From NCBI GenBank assembly GCA_041687755.1, contig JBDNJM010000128.1:1-58316 (forward strand): a stretch of 58,316 nucleotides of DNA, in the 5' to 3' direction. This DNA is from JBDNJM01 sp041687755 (GTDB lineage: Bacteria; Planctomycetota; UBA1135; GCA-002686595). This document shows positions 32,025-40,158 of the stretch, piece by piece. The first letter of the stretch is position 1, and each line of letters opens with the position of its first letter. The notes beneath the pieces are model-generated. The model was given only the letters and a program-made list of their open reading frames with translations, had not been told where the DNA came from and made no database searches. A program made the position numbers and the translations under genes.

Positions 32025-33685
32025 AGGCCGCGCAAAATCCGGAGACCCGCGCGGACGCCGCGATCGACGGCGACGTTCTGCTCGCGCCGGCACGGGCGAG
32101 CGCGCTGGATCCCGGGGGGCGTTTCCTCGAGCGGCCGCTGGAGCACGGGCTCGCGGCGGCGCTCGTGGCGCGCGACGATCGCCGCCCGATCGTGGTTCGG
32201 GGGCTGGCGGCGATCGGCAAGACCGCGCTGCTCGCGCGAGTGACGCGGCGGCTGCTCGGCCGGGGCGTCGCGTTCGAAAACCTCGCCTGGGCGGGCGCCG
32301 GCATCGCGGAGTTCGAGCCGTGGCTGCGGGCGCGGCTAGAGCGCTGCGGGGCGCGTCCCCATCGGCCGTTGGTGCTGCTGATCGACGAGCTCGCCGCTCA
32401 GCCTGGGGCGGCGGAGAGCGTGCTGCGGATCACGGGTGAGGGGGCGTGTTTGCGCGTCGCGGCGGGCGATTCGCTCGGGGCCGCGGTTCCGGACGGCTGG
32501 CGCCCGGTGGCCCTCGGGCCCCGGACGGCGGATGAGCTGGTGGACGACCCGGGGCGCCCGGCCCCGGTGCGCGATCGGTCGCTGCGCGAGGTGCTGCTCG
32601 CGGCGACCCAGAAGAGCCGCTTCGTCGAGCGGCGCGCGGCCCTGCGCGCGCGGCGCTCGCTGGTGCTGGGCGGTGGCTTCCCCGAGGCCCTGACGCAGGC
32701 CCTGACACGGGCTCCGGAGCAGCGCGCGGAGGGCGGGGAGGTCGAGGGGCGCGGCGGCCTGCGCGGCTCGATCCACGGCTGGATGGTGGAGCGCGTGATC
32801 GAGCCCGGCGTTCGGGATCTGGCGGGAGCGTCGGGCCTGGGGCTCGAGCGGGTGGCGGGGGTGTGCCGGGAGCTGGCCCTGCGTCGCGGTCGCCCGCTGC
32901 GCACGCGGGAGCTCAGCGCTGCCCTGGCCTTGGGCGAGCAAGAGCTCGGCGAGCTGCTCGAGCGCCTGGAAGCGCGCGGCTGGATCGCGCGCTCGTCGGC
33001 GTACGGGCGGCGCGGGATGGCCGCGGAGTTCGCGGTGCACTGGTCGTGCGTGGCCCTGCGCCGTGCGGCGGTGAGATGCTGTGAAAAAATGGCGCTACCT
33101 GAGCGCAGTGCCTCTCAGTTGCCTTTTGGCCCATCGCCTGAAGGCGCTGCGGTACCCATTGGCCCATCGGCTGACGCCACTGGAGCCCAGAAAGCGCTCA
33201 CGGAATGCGCTGCGCGCATTGACGCACACTCTCTGTGTGGACGCTTCGGGGATCGGCCGCCCGAGACTCCCGGGCCGGGGGCCGCACAGTCTCCGCGCCT
33301 GATCGAGGAGCTCGACGGGCTGCTCAGCGCCCATGCGGTCGCGGTGGCTCGGGCGCGCGGCAGGCGGCTGCAGCACATCGCCGGTCCCGGCGCCCTGAGC
33401 CTCGTGCTGGACGACGGTGGGGGCCCGGTGGCGCTGCTGTGTGCGGAGGACGGCGCGGGGCCGCGCGGCCTCCTGCGTCGGGCAATCGCCAAGCGTCCCG
33501 CACTGGCGGGCGGCTGCTTCCTGGTGCTGCGCGATCCGTTGCCGATGTCGGTCCCGCCGGGTGAAGACGGGATCGGGAGCCTCTCCCTCGACAGCGCGCT
33601 GCTGCTGCTGGGCCGGCGCGTGCGCGCGCTGCAGCTGCGCCAGGACGATCCGCTTGCGGCGGGCGTTCAGCAGCTGGCGTTCTGA
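32021..33685 (+). CDS. P-loop ATPase with winged-helix region and in-frame repeat insertion
   Basis: 554 residues starting MKAAQNPETRADAAIDGDVL. A Walker A motif GLAAIGKTALLARV lies at 61-74 and a Walker B region LVLLIDELAAQ at about 117-127. The fold is AAA/STAND-like, followed by a winged-helix-like part (RTRELSAALALGEQELGELL) near residue 310. Residues about 351-405 are encoded by repeat copy 1 (33072-33235): ASQLPFGPSPEGAAVPIGPS and onward. The following 145 residues (LIEELDGLLSAHAVAVARAR) look like normal protein, so the frame has stayed open through the insert. ATG overlaps the TGA of the NUDIX-MBL gene. The family of the C-terminal part is not recognised. Confidence 0.8.
   Translation: MKAAQNPETRADAAIDGDVLLAPARASALDPGGRFLERPLEHGLAAALVARDDRRPIVVRGLAAIGKTALLARVTRRLLGRGVAFENLAWAGAGIAEFEPWLRARLERCGARPHRPLVLLIDELAAQPGAAESVLRITGEGACLRVAAGDSLGAAVPDGWRPVALGPRTADELVDDPGRPAPVRDRSLREVLLAATQKSRFVERRAALRARRSLVLGGGFPEALTQALTRAPEQRAEGGEVEGRGGLRGSIHGWMVERVIEPGVRDLAGASGLGLERVAGVCRELALRRGRPLRTRELSAALALGEQELGELLERLEARGWIARSSAYGRRGMAAEFAVHWSCVALRRAAVRCCEKMALPERSASQLPFGPSPEGAAVPIGPSADATGAQKALTECAARIDAHSLCGRFGDRPPETPGPGAAQSPRLIEELDGLLSAHAVAVARARGRRLQHIAGPGALSLVLDDGGGPVALLCAEDGAGPRGLLRRAIAKRPALAGGCFLVLRDPLPMSVPPGEDGIGSLSLDSALLLLGRRVRALQLRQDDPLAAGVQQLAF
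33072..33235 (+). repeat. Stop-codon-associated repeat, copy 1 (inside ATPase gene)
   Basis: Begins tgagatgctgtgaaaaaatg, has two core units (ggcccatcgcctgaaggcg and ggcccatcggctgacgcc), and ends with agcgctcacggaatgcgctg and a gcgcgcattgacgcacactc segment. Left and right segments align with copies 2 and 3 without length changes except in the core unit number. The initial TGA is out of frame with the host gene. Confidence 0.85.
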
Positions 33686-33735
33686 CGCTTTCGGGCGCAG
33701 ACGGCCGGCGCAGCAGGCGTGCTAGGGTGTTTGCG

Positions 33736-34203
33736 ATGTTCAAGCTCCAGCCCGTCCCCCTGGCCGCGCTCAGCTGCGTGCTCGGCGCCTGCGCCACGGG
33801 GCCCGTAGCTCCCATGCGCGAGCTGTTCGAGCAACCTCACTTTCGCGTGCGCGTGACCGATCTGGAGCGCGCCCCTGAGCTGGACACGCTGCGCCTGTCG
33901 GTCGAGGCGCTGCGGCCGTTCCGTTCCGGCCCCAACCCGCAGCTGCGCGGCGTGCGCGCGCTGGTTTGGCGCGACCTGGACGGCGACGGCTTCCCCGGTC
34001 CCGCCGAGTCGCGCACCCGCCGCACGCAGAACGCGGCCTTCCCCAACCTCATGTTGCTGATGTCGATGCCCCTACCGGCCGGGCGCCCCCTGTGGATCGA
34101 GGTGGAGGTCTTGCTCGACAACGGCTGGACGACCTGGGTGCAGCCGCGGCTGCTCGCCGCAGAGCTTCCGGGCTCCGACGAACCGATGGAACAACAACCG
34201 TGA
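33736..34203 (+). CDS. Hypothetical lipoprotein
   Basis: 155 residues. ATG at 33736 (agggtg seven bases upstream) gives MFKLQPVPLAALSCVLGA followed by Cys, a lipobox. The body is beta-rich: HFRVRVTDLERAPELDTLRL, LVWRDLDGDGFPGPAESRTR (DGDGFPGPAE resembles a calcium-binding EF-like loop) and WIEVEVLLDNGWTTWVQPRL. No family recognised. TGA overlaps the GTG start of the peptidase gene (GTGA). Confidence 0.75.
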   Translation: MFKLQPVPLAALSCVLGACATGPVAPMRELFEQPHFRVRVTDLERAPELDTLRLSVEALRPFRSGPNPQLRGVRALVWRDLDGDGFPGPAESRTRRTQNAAFPNLMLLMSMPLPAGRPLWIEVEVLLDNGWTTWVQPRLLAAELPGSDEPMEQQP

Positions 34204-35309
34204 TCGACGCTGAACAACTGGCGGACGCCTTCGCCCCCGACTATGGCCATGCGCGCGGGAAGTTCTTGGCCGCCGCGGAGGCTGCGGGCGCCGAGCTATC
34301 GGCGCTGCTGCATCCGGAGCGCGGGCGCGGGGGCGAGGAGCTCGCGCTGGACCTGGCCTGGGTCGGCTCGCGCTCCAGCAGCCACGTGCTCGTGGTCGCG
34401 AGCGGCACCCACGGAGGCGAAGGCTTCATGGGGTCCGGCCTGCAGGTCCAGCTCCTGCGGGATCTGGCGGGCGATGCAGGCGGGGCCGTGGAGGCGGAGC
34501 TGCAGCGGGAGTTCAGCATCCTGTTCGTTCACGCGCACAACCCCCACGGGTTCTCGTGGGTGCGGCGGGTGAACGAGGACAACATCGACCTGAACCGCAA
34601 CTTCGTGGACTTCGGGAGCCGCGTACCGGCGAACGCAACCTACGCCGACCTGCACGACTGGTTGGTGCCCGAGGACTGGGGCGGGCCGTCCTTCGAGGCC
34701 GCGGAGCGCGCGATTGCCGAGTGGGTCGCGCAGCGCGGCGAGGGCGCGTTCTACGCCGCGGTCGGCGGCGGTCAGTACACCCACGCGGACGGCCTGTTCT
34801 ACGGCGGGACGGCGCCGAGCTGGACGCGGCGGTCGGTCGCGCAGCTTTGCGCCCGTCACCTGACCGGCACCGCGCGCGTTTCCCTGCTGGACCTGCACAC
34901 GGGGCTCGGGCCACGCGCCTACGGCGAGTTGATTTATGCGGGCGCGCCGGAGAGTGCCGAACACCAGCGTCTGCGCGGCATCTTGGGTGACGACGTCACC
35001 TGCCCGGCGGCGGGTACGTCGAGTTCACCGCCGGTGAGCGGCACGATCGACCACGGCTACCGCGAGGTCGTGGGGGCCGAGCGCTTCACAGGAGTCGTGC
35101 TCGAGGTCGGCACGCTGCCGCTGGTCGAGGTGCTCGCCGCACACCGGCGCGACGCGGTGTTGTGGAAGTACGGGGACCCGCGGTCGGCCGAGGGTGACGC
35201 CACGCGCAGCGGAATGCGCGCGGCGATGTTCGGCGAGGAGCCCGAGTGGCAGGTGCCGGTCCAGCGCCGCTTTCAGGAGCTCGTCGAGCGCTTCGCGCGC
35301 TCGCGCTAG
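34200..35309 (+). CDS. DUF2817 family peptidase (M14-like)
   Basis: 369 residues with GTG start at 34200. LVVASGTHGGEGFMGSG carries the first zinc-binding His and Glu (H-x-x-E), NEDNIDLNRNFVDF is the conserved asparagine/arginine stretch, LLDLHTGLGPRAYGELIYAG carries the second His region, and VVLEVGTLPLVEVL the C-terminal Glu. This is the typical DUF2817 pattern, related to carboxypeptidase/aspartoacylase-like M14 metallohydrolases. Substrate unknown. Its stop overlaps by four bases the stop of the convergent gene at 35306. Confidence 0.88.
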   Translation: MIDAEQLADAFAPDYGHARGKFLAAAEAAGAELSALLHPERGRGGEELALDLAWVGSRSSSHVLVVASGTHGGEGFMGSGLQVQLLRDLAGDAGGAVEAELQREFSILFVHAHNPHGFSWVRRVNEDNIDLNRNFVDFGSRVPANATYADLHDWLVPEDWGGPSFEAAERAIAEWVAQRGEGAFYAAVGGGQYTHADGLFYGGTAPSWTRRSVAQLCARHLTGTARVSLLDLHTGLGPRAYGELIYAGAPESAEHQRLRGILGDDVTCPAAGTSSSPPVSGTIDHGYREVVGAERFTGVVLEVGTLPLVEVLAAHRRDAVLWKYGDPRSAEGDATRSGMRAAMFGEEPEWQVPVQRRFQELVERFARSR

Positions 35310-35812
35310 CGGAGGCGCGTTGCCCTCGGGAGGGCGGGAGAGGGCTCAGCGTCGAGCGCGTTCGCGAGGCGCTCGACCTCGTCCTTCAGGGCGCGGATTT
35401 CGGTCGGGAGCGCCTGCCCGAAGGAGCCCTGTTGAGCGGTGGGGCCGGGGCGCTTGAAGCGCGCGTTTGCGACGCCGAGGGCATCTCGCTGGGTGGCGAG
35501 GTCTTGCGCGAGACGCGGGGGCTGTGGTTCTAGATGGGGCCGGCGTTGGGGGTCTTCGTTCGCTGCCGAGTCGCTCGACTCCGCAGCGGCCGCCTCGAGC
35601 CGCTCCGAAGGCGCAGCAACCGGCAGAGCCGGCTCCAGCGGTTCCGGTGCGGAGGCCTCGGCGGAGTCCTGATTGGCCGGCAGGGGCGGCGCGCGCTCCG
35701 GCCCGGGGTCCGCGAGCGGGTCCGACACGTCGGGCGTCAGCGCGCCCTCGGCGCGGCAGCCGGCTAGGGTGCCGCCGACTACAAACAGGGTCAGGAGGAG
35801 GAGTCGCGACAT
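35306..35812 (-). CDS. Proline/alanine-rich hypothetical lipoprotein
   Basis: 168 residues. MSRLLLLTLFVVGGTLAG followed by Cys is a lipobox. The body is low complexity: residues 25-100 rich in Pro, Ala, Glu and Ser (APEPLEPALPVAAPSERLEA), then a short helical stretch EIRALKDEVERLANALDAEP that may be a coiled coil. It is likely an extended cell-envelope protein. No function can be assigned. Confidence 0.65.
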   Translation of the reverse strand: MSRLLLLTLFVVGGTLAGCRAEGALTPDVSDPLADPGPERAPPLPANQDSAEASAPEPLEPALPVAAPSERLEAAAAESSDSAANEDPQRRPHLEPQPPRLAQDLATQRDALGVANARFKRPGPTAQQGSFGQALPTEIRALKDEVERLANALDAEPSPALPRATRLR

Positions 35813-35993
35813 GGGGCGGAGGAAAGGCTGCCGGGGGCGGCAGCGACGTGCAGCGGAGGACCCCGAACGGCGGAGAATCGGGGGGAACGCCTACACGGGC
35901 GGGGTCCCGCGATTCTATGCGTGGGCCCCCGGATCCGTGTTCGGCCGCCGCCTGGCGGTCCCGAACGCGCTTGGCTGGCCTATGCTTAGTGCC

Positions 35994-37166
35994 ATGTCGA
36001 ACTCCAACGCGATTGCCGAGATGACGCCCGAGCTGACCGCCTGGCGTCGCGATTTCCACCGCCACCCCGAGCTGGGCTTCCAGGAGGAGCGCACGTCGCG
36101 GCTGGTGGCCGAGCGCCTAGCGTCGTGCGGGATCGAGGTCGACCGGGGCCTGGCCGGCACGGGCGTCGTTGGGGTGATCGAAGGCCGCCTCGGCGACGGG
36201 CTAACGATTGGGCTGCGTGCGGACATGGACGCGCTGCCGATGCAGGAGCAGAACGAGTTCGAGCACCGCTCCAGCACCGACGGCGTGTTCCACGGGTGCG
36301 GGCACGACGGGCACACGACGATGCTGCTGGGCGCGGCGAAGCACCTCGCCGCCACGCGCAACTTCGCCGGCCGCGTCGTCGTCATCTTCCAGCCGGCGGA
36401 GGAAGGCCTGGCCGGCGCGCGCGTGATGATCGAGGACGGGTTGTTCGAACGCTTCCCCTGCGACGAGGTCTACGGTCTGCACAACTGGCCCGAGGAGCGC
36501 CTCGGTACGATCGCGGTCAAGCCGGGTCCGGTCATGGCGGCCAGCGACTTTTTCGACATTGAGATCATGGGCAAGGGCGCGCATGCCGCGATGCCGCACC
36601 GTGGCGTGGATCCGATCGTGGTCGCCGCCCACACGGTGACCGCCCTGCAGACCCTGGTCAGCCGGACGACGAACCCGCTGCACTCGGCGGTCGTCTCGGT
36701 GACCCAGGTCGAGGCGGGCAGCGCCTACAACGTGATCCCGGACAAAGCGGTGCTGCGCGGAACCTGTCGAACCTTCCTGCCGGAAGTTCGCGACGCCATG
36801 GAGGCCGGCATCGCACGGGTCGCCCGGGGCGTCGCCGAAGCCTTGGGAGCGGAGGCGCGGCCGGAGTACCGGCGCAACTATCCGCCGACGGTGAACCACG
36901 AAGAACAGAGCGCATTTGCCGCGAAGGTCGCTGTCGACCTAGTTGGGCAGGAGAACGTTTTTCTCGACAGAGACCCCAGCATGGGCGGCGAGGACTTTGC
37001 GTTCATGCTCGAGCAGCGCCCCGGCTGCTACTTGTGGCTCGGCCAGGGCGGCGCTCCGCTGTCCTGCAACGTCCACCATCCCCGGTACGACTTCAACGAC
37101 GACGTCCTGCCCCTCGGGGTGGGTCTTTGGGTGCAGCTCATCGAGAGCCGGCTCGCACCTGCCTGA
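35994..37166 (+). CDS. M20 family amidohydrolase (hippurate/IAA-amino-acid hydrolase type)
   Basis: 390 residues, start ATG at 35994. LTAWRRDFHRHPELGFQEER is the N-terminal signature. LRADMDALPMQEQNEFEHRS (metal Asp), HGCGHDGHTTMLLGAAKHLA (His and metal site), IFQPAEEGLAGARVMIEDGL (Glu-Glu), YGLHNWPEERLGTIAV (metal His) and MGGEDFAFML (C-terminal Glu) are all in place. It hydrolyses N-acyl amino acids, a broad cytoplasmic role. The TGA stop is the first triplet of repeat copy 2. Confidence 0.95.
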   Translation: MSNSNAIAEMTPELTAWRRDFHRHPELGFQEERTSRLVAERLASCGIEVDRGLAGTGVVGVIEGRLGDGLTIGLRADMDALPMQEQNEFEHRSSTDGVFHGCGHDGHTTMLLGAAKHLAATRNFAGRVVVIFQPAEEGLAGARVMIEDGLFERFPCDEVYGLHNWPEERLGTIAVKPGPVMAASDFFDIEIMGKGAHAAMPHRGVDPIVVAAHTVTALQTLVSRTTNPLHSAVVSVTQVEAGSAYNVIPDKAVLRGTCRTFLPEVRDAMEAGIARVARGVAEALGAEARPEYRRNYPPTVNHEEQSAFAAKVAVDLVGQENVFLDRDPSMGGEDFAFMLEQRPGCYLWLGQGGAPLSCNVHHPRYDFNDDVLPLGVGLWVQLIESRLAPA

Positions 37167-37625
37167 GATGCTGTGAAAGAGGTGCTGCCTGGGTGCAGTG
37201 CCTCTCTAGCGCAGTCGGGCCCATCGCCTGGAGGCGCTGCGGTGCCTTCTGGCCCATCGGCTGACGCCGTTGCGGAGTCCTCTGGCCCATCGGCTGACGC
37301 CGTTGCGGAGTCATCTGGCCCATCGGCTGACGCCGTTGCGGAGTCATCTGGCCCATCGGCTGACGCCGTTGCCGAGTCCTCTGGCCCATCGGCTGACGCC
37401 GTTGCGGAGTCATCTGGCCCATCGGCTGACGCCGTTGCGGAGTCCTCTGGCCCATCGGCTGACGCCGTTGCGGAGTCCTCTGGCCCATCGGCTGACGCCG
37501 TTGCGGAGTCATCTGGCCCATCGGCTGACGCCGTTGCGGAGTCATCTGGCCCATCGGCTGACGCCGTTGGAGCAGACAGAGCACTCACGGAACGGGCTGC
37601 GCGCATCGATTCGCGCTCTCTGAGA
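37164..37625 (+). repeat. Stop-codon-associated repeat, copy 2 (expanded)
   Basis: Starts at the TGA of the M20 gene with tgagatgctgtgaaagaggt, continues as in copy 1 (cagtgcctct, ggcccatcgcctggaggcgc), then the core unit is amplified (see tandem array) before the common right part agcactcacggaacgggctg and gcgcgcatcgattcgcgctc. Outside the array the length matches copies 1 and 3 exactly. Confidence 0.88.
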
Positions 37626-37664
37626 GTCCGCGAAGCGCTGGAGCCGCCGGTCTTTACAAACTGA
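37173..37664 (+). CDS. Possible small protein made of GPSADAV repeats
   Basis: A GTG at 37173, seven bases after the M20 stop, opens a 163-residue frame: MKEVLPGCSASLAQSGPSPG, then eleven-residue repeats (SGPSADAVAES) ten times, then GADRALTERAARIDSRSLRV and EALEPPVFTN. Other copies of the element can be translated in the equivalent frame as SGPSADAAGAPRALTECAAR (copy 3) and GPSADATGAQKALTECAARI (copy 1). A third frame and two minus frames are also open, so coding is unproven. There is no recognised family. Confidence 0.3.
   Translation: MKEVLPGCSASLAQSGPSPGGAAVPSGPSADAVAESSGPSADAVAESSGPSADAVAESSGPSADAVAESSGPSADAVAESSGPSADAVAESSGPSADAVAESSGPSADAVAESSGPSADAVAESSGPSADAVGADRALTERAARIDSRSLRVREALEPPVFTN
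37251..37577 (+). repeat. 33-bp minisatellite (about 10 units)
   Basis: Unit ggcccatcggctgacgccgt followed by tgcggagtcctct or tgcggagtcatct, 33 bases each, nine complete copies from 37251 plus the start of a tenth at 37548. Units 1, 6 and 7 have cc and units 2, 3, 5, 8 and 9 have ca near the end; unit 4 has tgccgag. This is a typical VNTR pattern. The 33-base length keeps all frames open. Confidence 0.95.
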
Positions 37665-37848
37665 CGGAGGCAGGGCTCGTTCTTCCATGACTCGAACAAG
37701 ATTCCGCGTTCGAACGAGGGTTCCCACCCCGCTCCACTCTTGGGCGAATCGCGTTGCCAGGGGAGTGCAGCGAGGGAATGCTAGCGGGCCTTCAGGTGTA
37801 GGTAGGCCTGCACTTTTTGCTTCGACTGTTCTCCGGGCTGCCACCTCG

Positions 37849-38892
37849 ATGACCCCTCCCGATAGTTTTCTTACACACGACCTCGAAGCCCTCGCCAAGC
37901 TGCTCCGCCCGATCGCCAAAGACGATCCGCGGGTCGCGCAGGCGCTGGGCTCGTTGCGTCATTCGCTCGACGCCTGGTTCGAGACCCTCGGTCTCCCGTC
38001 CTCGTCTGCGACGAGCGACCCTAGGTCGGGCGCCAAGTCGGAAGGACGCGGGCGGGATTCCAGGGGGCCCCAGGAACGGGCCGGGCGACCCACGCGCGAA
38101 TTTCGGGCGGACATCCGCTGGGTACCCGAGCGCGCGCGGCTGAAGGCCGAGGCCTGCAGCTTGGCGCTCGCGCAACTGCGCGCCGAGCGTAAACCTGAGG
38201 CCGATGCGGCCGAGTCGTCCGAAGAGGCCGCCCTGTTCGGCCGGGCCAAGGCCCTGCCGGAGTGCTACCTCTGGGCGTTGGACCCCAAGCGCACGGCCGC
38301 ACCGGAGAACGACCTGGAGGTCGCGGCCCAGTGCTACGAGAACCTCGCCGTGGTTGTCGAGTTGGCCCAGGCTGAGGTTCAGCGCCGCTCGATCGAAGAG
38401 GCGCCGCCGCGCCGCCTGATGAGCCTGATGGCGGAGGCCCAGTCCGGGATCTATGCGATGCTCGCTAGGCTGGGCATCCGAGGCGACCGGGACCAGCTCC
38501 AGGCGTTCGCCTGGCTGCGCGAGCGCACGGACCACTTCCGCATCTACATCCCGCGGTTTATGGACCGCTCGCGCCTCGCCAAGCCCGAGGACGCCTCGGA
38601 TCTGGCGCGCCGGATCGCGGAGTTCGTGGCCGAAGTCACCAGCGCTCGGGAGTCGTCCGAGGTCTCGGCGAAGCTCAAGTACCGCCTCGAGAAGGCCAGC
38701 GACCAGGACGACGAGCTGTCCGACGATTGGTGGGTCAAAGTGGCGGAGTCCCTGGAGGAGCGCGCGGAGCAGGGCGGAGGCGAGCTCGAGTCGGAGCTGA
38801 AGGAGATGCTGCTCTCGTCGCTCGACCGTCTGCGTAGCGAGGAGCTGGGGCTCTCCCAGAGCGCGCTCAGCTGGCTGGAAGCCCACTCCTAG
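37849..38892 (+). CDS. Hypothetical helical protein
   Basis: 347 residues, start MTPPDSFLTHDLEALAKLLR. Mostly helical and rich in Glu, Ala, Leu and Arg: FRADIRWVPERARLKAEACS, LMSLMAEAQSGIYAMLARLG, DHFRIYIPRFMDRSRLAKPE and the acidic C-terminus WVKVAESLEERAEQGGGELE. A poorly conserved charged linker lies near residues 50-75. No domain recognised. The 220-base upstream gap after repeat copy 2 holds nothing I recognise. Confidence 0.75.
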   Translation: MTPPDSFLTHDLEALAKLLRPIAKDDPRVAQALGSLRHSLDAWFETLGLPSSSATSDPRSGAKSEGRGRDSRGPQERAGRPTREFRADIRWVPERARLKAEACSLALAQLRAERKPEADAAESSEEAALFGRAKALPECYLWALDPKRTAAPENDLEVAAQCYENLAVVVELAQAEVQRRSIEEAPPRRLMSLMAEAQSGIYAMLARLGIRGDRDQLQAFAWLRERTDHFRIYIPRFMDRSRLAKPEDASDLARRIAEFVAEVTSARESSEVSAKLKYRLEKASDQDDELSDDWWVKVAESLEERAEQGGGELESELKEMLLSSLDRLRSEELGLSQSALSWLEAHS

Positions 38893-38910
38893 GAGTCGGG
38901 CCGGTCGGCG

Positions 38911-38933
38911 GGGATGCGGGGATGCGGGGATGC
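38911..38933. repeat. 8-bp tandem repeat
   Basis: Three consecutive units of gggatgcg (last unit incomplete) directly downstream of the hypothetical gene. Small simple-sequence array in the short gap before the mosaic region. Confidence 0.75.
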
Positions 38934-39004
38934 AGTGACGCGCGTGCCGAGGGCACATAAGGCGGCCGTTCGGCGGGCGGCAGTTCCGGAAGTTATCAAC
39001 GATT

Positions 39005-39425
39005 CTGAGACAGCTACGGGTCAGGTTTAGTGAGCGCTGCCCGCTGGCTTCGGCGGGTTGATCCACACGGCTGAAGGCGGCCTTGGCGCCACAGGCGGCT
39101 TGCGGACGAAGCGCTCTGGGTGCCGTGCGTAGGCGGCGTCGAGTGCTTCCTGGCGGACTTGTCTCACTTGCTCCACCCGGCCCAGGTGGACGTCGGCAGG
39201 CGTCATCATGCCGAGGCCGCTGTGATGGTGCTCGTGGTTGCAGTACTGGAAGAATGGAGCGGCCCAGGCCCGCGCATGCTCGAGGCCACCGAATCGACCT
39301 GGGTACTCAGGCGAGTACTTAGCGGTCTTGAAAAGAGCTTCGGAGAAGGGGTTGTCGTTCGAGACGTACGGCCGGTTGAGGCTTTGAGCGACGCCAAGAT
39401 CCGTGAGAAGCAGGGCGAAGCTCTT
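39005..39425 (-). mobile_element. Truncated IS3-family transposase (C-terminal part and one IS end)
   Basis: On the minus strand TDLGVAQSLNRPYVSNDNPF, then SEALFKTAKYSPEYPGRFGG and HSGLGMMTPADVHLGRVEQV match the DDE integrase core C-terminus of IS3-family OrfB proteins. The Asn-Asp-Asn-Pro and Lys-Tyr-x-Pro blocks are typical. The frame ends at TAA 39029-39027. The outer tgagacagctacgggtcagg (39005-39024) is a plausible terminal inverted repeat. The first two-thirds of the transposase are absent, replaced by the ApbE fragment. So this is a dead IS remnant. Confidence 0.8.
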
Positions 39426-39572
39426 CGAGCTGGACGGCAAGCGCAACCACCACATTCTCGATCCGCGTACGGGGCGCCCGGCCGAGGGTTGCATGAGCGC
39501 GACCGTCATCGGTCCCGACGCTGCGTTGGCCGACGCGCTGGGCACGGCGATGTGCGTCCTGGGTCCCGAGCG
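39426..39572 (+). pseudogene. ApbE (FAD:protein FMN transferase) fragment
   Basis: On the plus strand LFELDGKRNHHILDPRTGRP and then ATVIGPDAALADALGTAMCV match the conserved C-terminal half of ApbE, which transfers FMN onto proteins such as RnfG/NqrC. About 49 residues only. The start and the end of a whole gene are missing. It is flanked on both sides by minus-strand fragments of unrelated genes, with abrupt joins near 39425 and 39573. Confidence 0.75.
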
Positions 39573-40016
39573 CGGGCTGAGGTCGATGCGGCGTCCGGCG
39601 AGGGTGACGTGGCGCGGGTCGAGGTCGAGGTCGAGGTCGCCGACGACGAGCTGACGCGTGTCCGCGTGGCGCCGCATCACGGCCGAGATCCGGGCGAGCA
39701 GCTCTTGGAAGTCGAACGGCTTGATGAGGTAGTCATCCGCACCCAGCTCGAGTCCCTTGATGCGCTCAGGTACCGAGTCGCGGGCGGTCAGGAAGATGGC
39801 GGGTGTCCGGTCGCCGCTCTTGCGCAGGCTCTCCAGGAAGGTCCAGCCGTTTTCGCCCGGCATCATCACGTCGATCAGGATCAAGTCCGGTGCGGGGCCG
39901 GCCCGGAGTCGCTCGCGCGCTTCGTCGGCGCCGCTGGCCGCCTGGCGCGGAACCCGGCGTCGGTCAGTCCCCGAACCAGCACGTCGCGCAGGCGCGGGTC
40001 GTCGTCGACGCTCACC
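39573..40016 (-). pseudogene. Response regulator (OmpR-type), truncated and frameshifted
   Basis: Minus-strand frame with LILIDVMMPGENGWTFLESL (phosphoacceptor Asp), AIFLTARDSVPERIKGLELG, DDYLIKPFDFQELLARISAV (conserved Lys) and, after a linker, VGDLDLDLDPRHVTLAGRRI, the start of an OmpR-type winged helix, cut at RIDLSPR. Upstream, LSLVSVDDDPRLRDVLVRGL lies in a different frame, joined only by a one-base shift near 39945. Thus it has a frameshift in the N-terminal part and a missing C-terminus. Not functional as written. Confidence 0.75.
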
Positions 40017-40158
40017 AGGCTCAGGGCGGGTGTGGTGGTGGTCCTAGGGCGGGGCTGGGGAGCCCCCCGAGCAGGGTCGACATCCGATTCTTACGCCCTG
40101 CACGCCTTGCACGCTACGCTACAGGTCATGGATCGCCTTCCGCGGTCCGACATGACCC

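Noticed and set aside
37251..37577. CRISPR array
   Set aside because: The 33-base units are directly adjacent with no unique spacers and no cas genes are near.
37028..37699. Minus-strand 223-residue frame across the minisatellite
   Set aside because: Open only because the 33-base unit has no stop in that frame; it extends into the antisense of the M20 gene.
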